The translations under genes were made by a program, and so were the position numbers. A stretch of DNA of 64,000 bases from NCBI GenBank assembly GCA_947561395.2, contig OX387184.1, positions 5,518,001 to 5,582,000 of the forward strand. The letters run 5' to 3'. Below the pieces are notes generated by a model that worked only from the letters and a program-made list of their open reading frames with translations, had not been told where the DNA came from and did not search any database. This document shows positions 61,204 through 64,000 of the stretch, in pieces (position 1 is the stretch's first letter; the number at the start of each line of letters is the position of its first letter). Source of the stretch: Buxus sempervirens. Its lineage: Eukaryota; Streptophyta; Magnoliopsida; Buxales; Buxaceae.

Positions 61204-62572
61204 CGTATGCTAAACCACGTTTCAGTGACTCTGGAATACGAATTAAGACAACCCTCCGCCTCAGGCCCCGTTTTATCTCCCTCCATCCTCATCTGTCTCA
61301 TTTCTCCAAATTTATTTCTCTATTTCTTGTTTTGTCTTTAGCGTTTTGGCCCTGGTTCACTGTTCACGTGCCGAACGGGACTTGAGAGGTATAAAAAACT
61401 GAGGCGAGGGGCTTTATTGACCGGAAAAATTAGCTCATATAAAAAAAAAAGACGGAACTAGCCTTACAAAAAGTCGAAAGGGATGTACTTAACGAGCCAT
61501 GCTACATGTATTGCCTGGTCATTTGATAATTAATTCTGAGGCACTGGAACGAATAATAATTAAGGAAAATCTTGTGATGCTAAACAACGGTCGGAAGATA
61601 ACGAAGGGGGAACAGTCTAGATTACAAGTCCGGGACAAGAGGAAGTGAGACTCGCATCATGGTATGTGTCGTGCACAGTGCCCTGGCAGCACCTCCAAAC
61701 CACACAAAAAAATTGTCTTTAATAAGTGCTACAATCCTGTAGTGTAAATAAAATGTTGCAACGTCGAATACTTAAATGGTTGAATTTTTTTAAATAATAA
61801 GAATTTTTTAATTGTAAAAAATAAAAATTCCGTAACCATTTCATGCTCCATGTGTCAACATTTCAATCAAATTGCAAGGGCCACTGCACTTAGAGTCACA
61901 AAAAATTTCAAACCGTTAGGTAAGATGATGCCACTTTGATCGTATCATGATGTTGATAGCGTCTACGCGTTAATTTATTTCTCGACAATGGTTAATTGGT
62001 TACTTTATAAGTGTTTCTTATCTTAAAATTCCACCCAAATAAAAAAGTTTCTTATCTTAAAAAATTGGTGGTTTTGTTAATCGTGGGCATGATCGTTATT
62101 TTTGCCTTCTTTCTTTCTTTTTTTTTGGTCCAGACCTTTTCTATTCGATTGAACAGAACACAATCGTGCAATTTCTTGCCCAAGGACACGCGTATCATGT
62201 GAACAATGTAAAAGAGGGGACATCGTACTGTCCGCCTACTTCGTGATTCATGTGATGGCGAGGAGTCCAAGCATTTTAATCGTGATCCTCAAGTTATGGT
62301 GGGCCATAACGGGCTTCAATTGTCCAAAAGAGCATCTCGTTCTGTATGAATGCTCTAAGAATCAAGATGCCTTGAACAGATCCTAATTAATAATGGCAAA
62401 GTCAAGGGTATGGGGCCATAGGTGGATTTTGGATTAATCTGGTAGATTATAATGTGTTTTGCTTTTTAAAATAGTTGGGGTCTATTGTCTCATTTGTCAT
62501 GTCAATGAGATCAAATATATCAATAATAAGCTTCAACAAATGATTCTACTTATTTTACACAACTATTTATAA
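61204..62572. other. HDR 5' UTR/promoter and intergenic DNA
   Basis: Upstream of the HDR start codon on the minus strand. The first few hundred bases (C/T-rich read on the + strand) should include the 5' UTR and promoter. Further out the DNA is AT-rich with no recognisable genes. Confidence 0.4.
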
Positions 62573-63194
62573 TCTATACTATCTCTACTATATATAAAGC
62601 GAAGCACCCCCTTGGGAAGTGTGCTAAGCAAAATGTTCATCTTTCCACAATAGCCTTACATATCCACTACCAATACTTACCAATAAAAGGGTACAATGGT
62701 AAAAAAAATGTCTCAAATCTCTCAAAACCTAACAAACCGTTTTAAAACTATTCCCTCCCTTTTTTACATGCGTGCAGGACTGCACGTGGGCCCTGCTAGT
62801 ATATATATATATATATAAAGCGAGGCGCTCCCTTGGGAAGTGTGCCAAGCAAAATGTTCATCTTTCCACAATAGCCCTTATACATCCATTGCCAATACTT
62901 ATCAATAAAAGGGTAAAAATGGTCAAAAGTGTCTCAAATCTTTCAAAACCTAACCATCCGTTTTAAAACCACTCCCTCCCTTTTTTTTTTACATGTGTGC
63001 AGAGCACGTGGGCCCTGCTAGTATATATAATGAGAACAGGCCTTTGAAACGTGCCAACAACTATGCACGATTTTCTCAAAAAGCCCTTATCGTTTGTTGT
63101 TAAGGCATAATTCATATAAGATTAAAATAGTCATAACTTTGCCTATTAAAAATTTGGACAATTGTAAAACTGTTCCTTATGTGCACCTTGCTAG
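62573..63194 (+). mobile_element. Head-to-tail array of three Helitron-like elements
   Basis: Copy A, 62573-62799: starts TCTATACTATCTCTACTATA, ends with hairpin CGTGCAGGACTGCACG (62771-62786), then tgggccctgCTAG. Copy B, 62800-63021: starts in tatatata, repeats 'aaagcgaggcgctccctt' and 'gggaagtgtgccaagcaaaa', ends 'cacgtgggccctgCTAG' with a reduced hairpin. Copy C, 63022-63194: more divergent ('gaaacgtgccaacaactatg', 'aaaagcccttatcg'), ends 'gtgcaccttgCTAG'. A 5' TC, a 3' hairpin about 10 nt from a terminal CTAG, and a following T are Helitron hallmarks. No Rep/helicase coding, so non-autonomous. Confidence 0.75.
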
Positions 63195-64000
63195 TTTGTA
63201 AAAAGGGAATACGTGACATCAACAAATATTTTTATCTAACGCAATCGGATCTCTCTCTCTCTCTCCAAAGCATGAACAACTCAAATAGGTTTCACTCAAA
63301 GAACAAAAAGAAAAAAAAAAGACAGAAAAGAAAACTCAAATAGGCTCACAACGACAAAACAAGCAAAAAGTGTGTTGTGGCCTTGGTAGAGCATTTTGCT
63401 AAAATCAAGCCTGTTCTGATTCTGTTGTTTTCTTTCATTTTAAAAACTTATTATGATGCTCAAAATCCATTTGCGACGTTAGCTAATGCATATCCTATGC
63501 TCCAACAAATAATCCCAATTGGAATATCTCAAGGAGGATGGAATCATCTGTAATGTTGTGCTGCAGTAATTTTTGTTATTGGAATTAATGTTTTTCATTT
63601 TTTGTCAATGCTTTTATGTGAGGCACCCTTAAAAAAAACACTTAGTCATATGATGCTATAAGGGAAAGCATCCTACTTTTAACAACAGGAACCAATGCAG
63701 CCCAACATTGGAGATGATTCCATTGGATCTCAGACAATGATTTGGCACTTCTTTACTTTATTAAATTTTAATTTAACAACATGGTATGAAAAAGGGCCAT
63801 CAACACTCATAAATTAATTTATTGGATATAATAGAAAAACAGAAAATAACCTTAAACCACATTGGTTTAGTGGATAAACCAATAGATTCTTCTTTGTTAC
63901 CACACTTTCTTTTGAGGCCGATAATACAAGGAATGTGACGTGACGACGATTATCCCATTTGGAGCCCTCATCCTCATGCCTAGTTCGCGCTGATACGTGT
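63195..64000. other. Intergenic, no gene recognised
   Basis: Short microsatellite (ctctctctct near 63250) and AT-rich DNA. A short open stretch around 63450-63560 is not recognisable as any family. Confidence 0.4.

Overview
This is a stretch of nuclear DNA from a flowering plant, most likely a eudicot. The coding evidence consists of plant-type gene families with GT-AG introns: a plastid MEP-pathway reductase, a plastid cytochrome c assembly factor, a GATL glycosyltransferase and a DTX/MATE carrier. Intergenic DNA is AT-rich and full of short non-autonomous transposons. No bacterial operons, rRNA, tRNA or CRISPR were seen. Exon joins below were worked out by hand from GT-AG signals, reading phase and family similarity; all of them close in frame unless noted.

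Layout. 1-5157 (+): 3' end of a PLAA/DOA1-type gene (PUL domain), truncated by the window edge. 7584-8502 (-): single-exon ELO/HOS3-like gene with an apparent 1-nt frameshift in a G6 run. 8971-13220: dense repeats (two hAT-type MITEs with 8-bp target duplications, a tandem array, a LINE-like RNase H remnant, Helitron-like pieces). 15508-15787: another Helitron-like piece. 19321-19998 (+): RMA-type RING E3 with a C-terminal membrane anchor. 21389-22631: MITE enclosing a 20-bp minisatellite. 22980-23233: truncated TIR element and a long hairpin. 27567-28601 (+): GATL-type GT8 enzyme. 30240-32650: non-coding repeat region with eight hairpin-forming units. 33742-34269: MULE-type MITE with a perfect 9-bp target duplication. 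37306-37891: hAT-like MITE. 38123-42761 (+): CCS1, 8 exons, 559 aa. 43988-46036: a candidate Pack-MULE. 47527-50004 (+): MATE transporter, 8 exons, 481 aa. 50558-55015: three MITE-like elements. 55503-61203 (-): HDR (IspH), 10 exons, 459 aa. 62573-63194: head-to-tail Helitron-like array.

How the genes relate. They are independent single genes, with no metabolic cluster. HDR and CCS1 both act in plastids (isoprenoid precursors; c-type cytochrome assembly). GATL, RMA-type E3 and the ELO-like protein act in the secretory pathway/ER, and the MATE is an efflux carrier.

The most interesting object is the 2-kb Pack-MULE candidate at 43988-46036. Its long terminal inverted repeats enclose an almost intact exon encoding the leucine zipper of an HD-ZIP III transcription factor, and the zipper frame stays open into the right terminal repeat. 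This is structurally reminiscent of the LITTLE ZIPPER microProteins that inhibit HD-ZIP III factors; any function here is inference.
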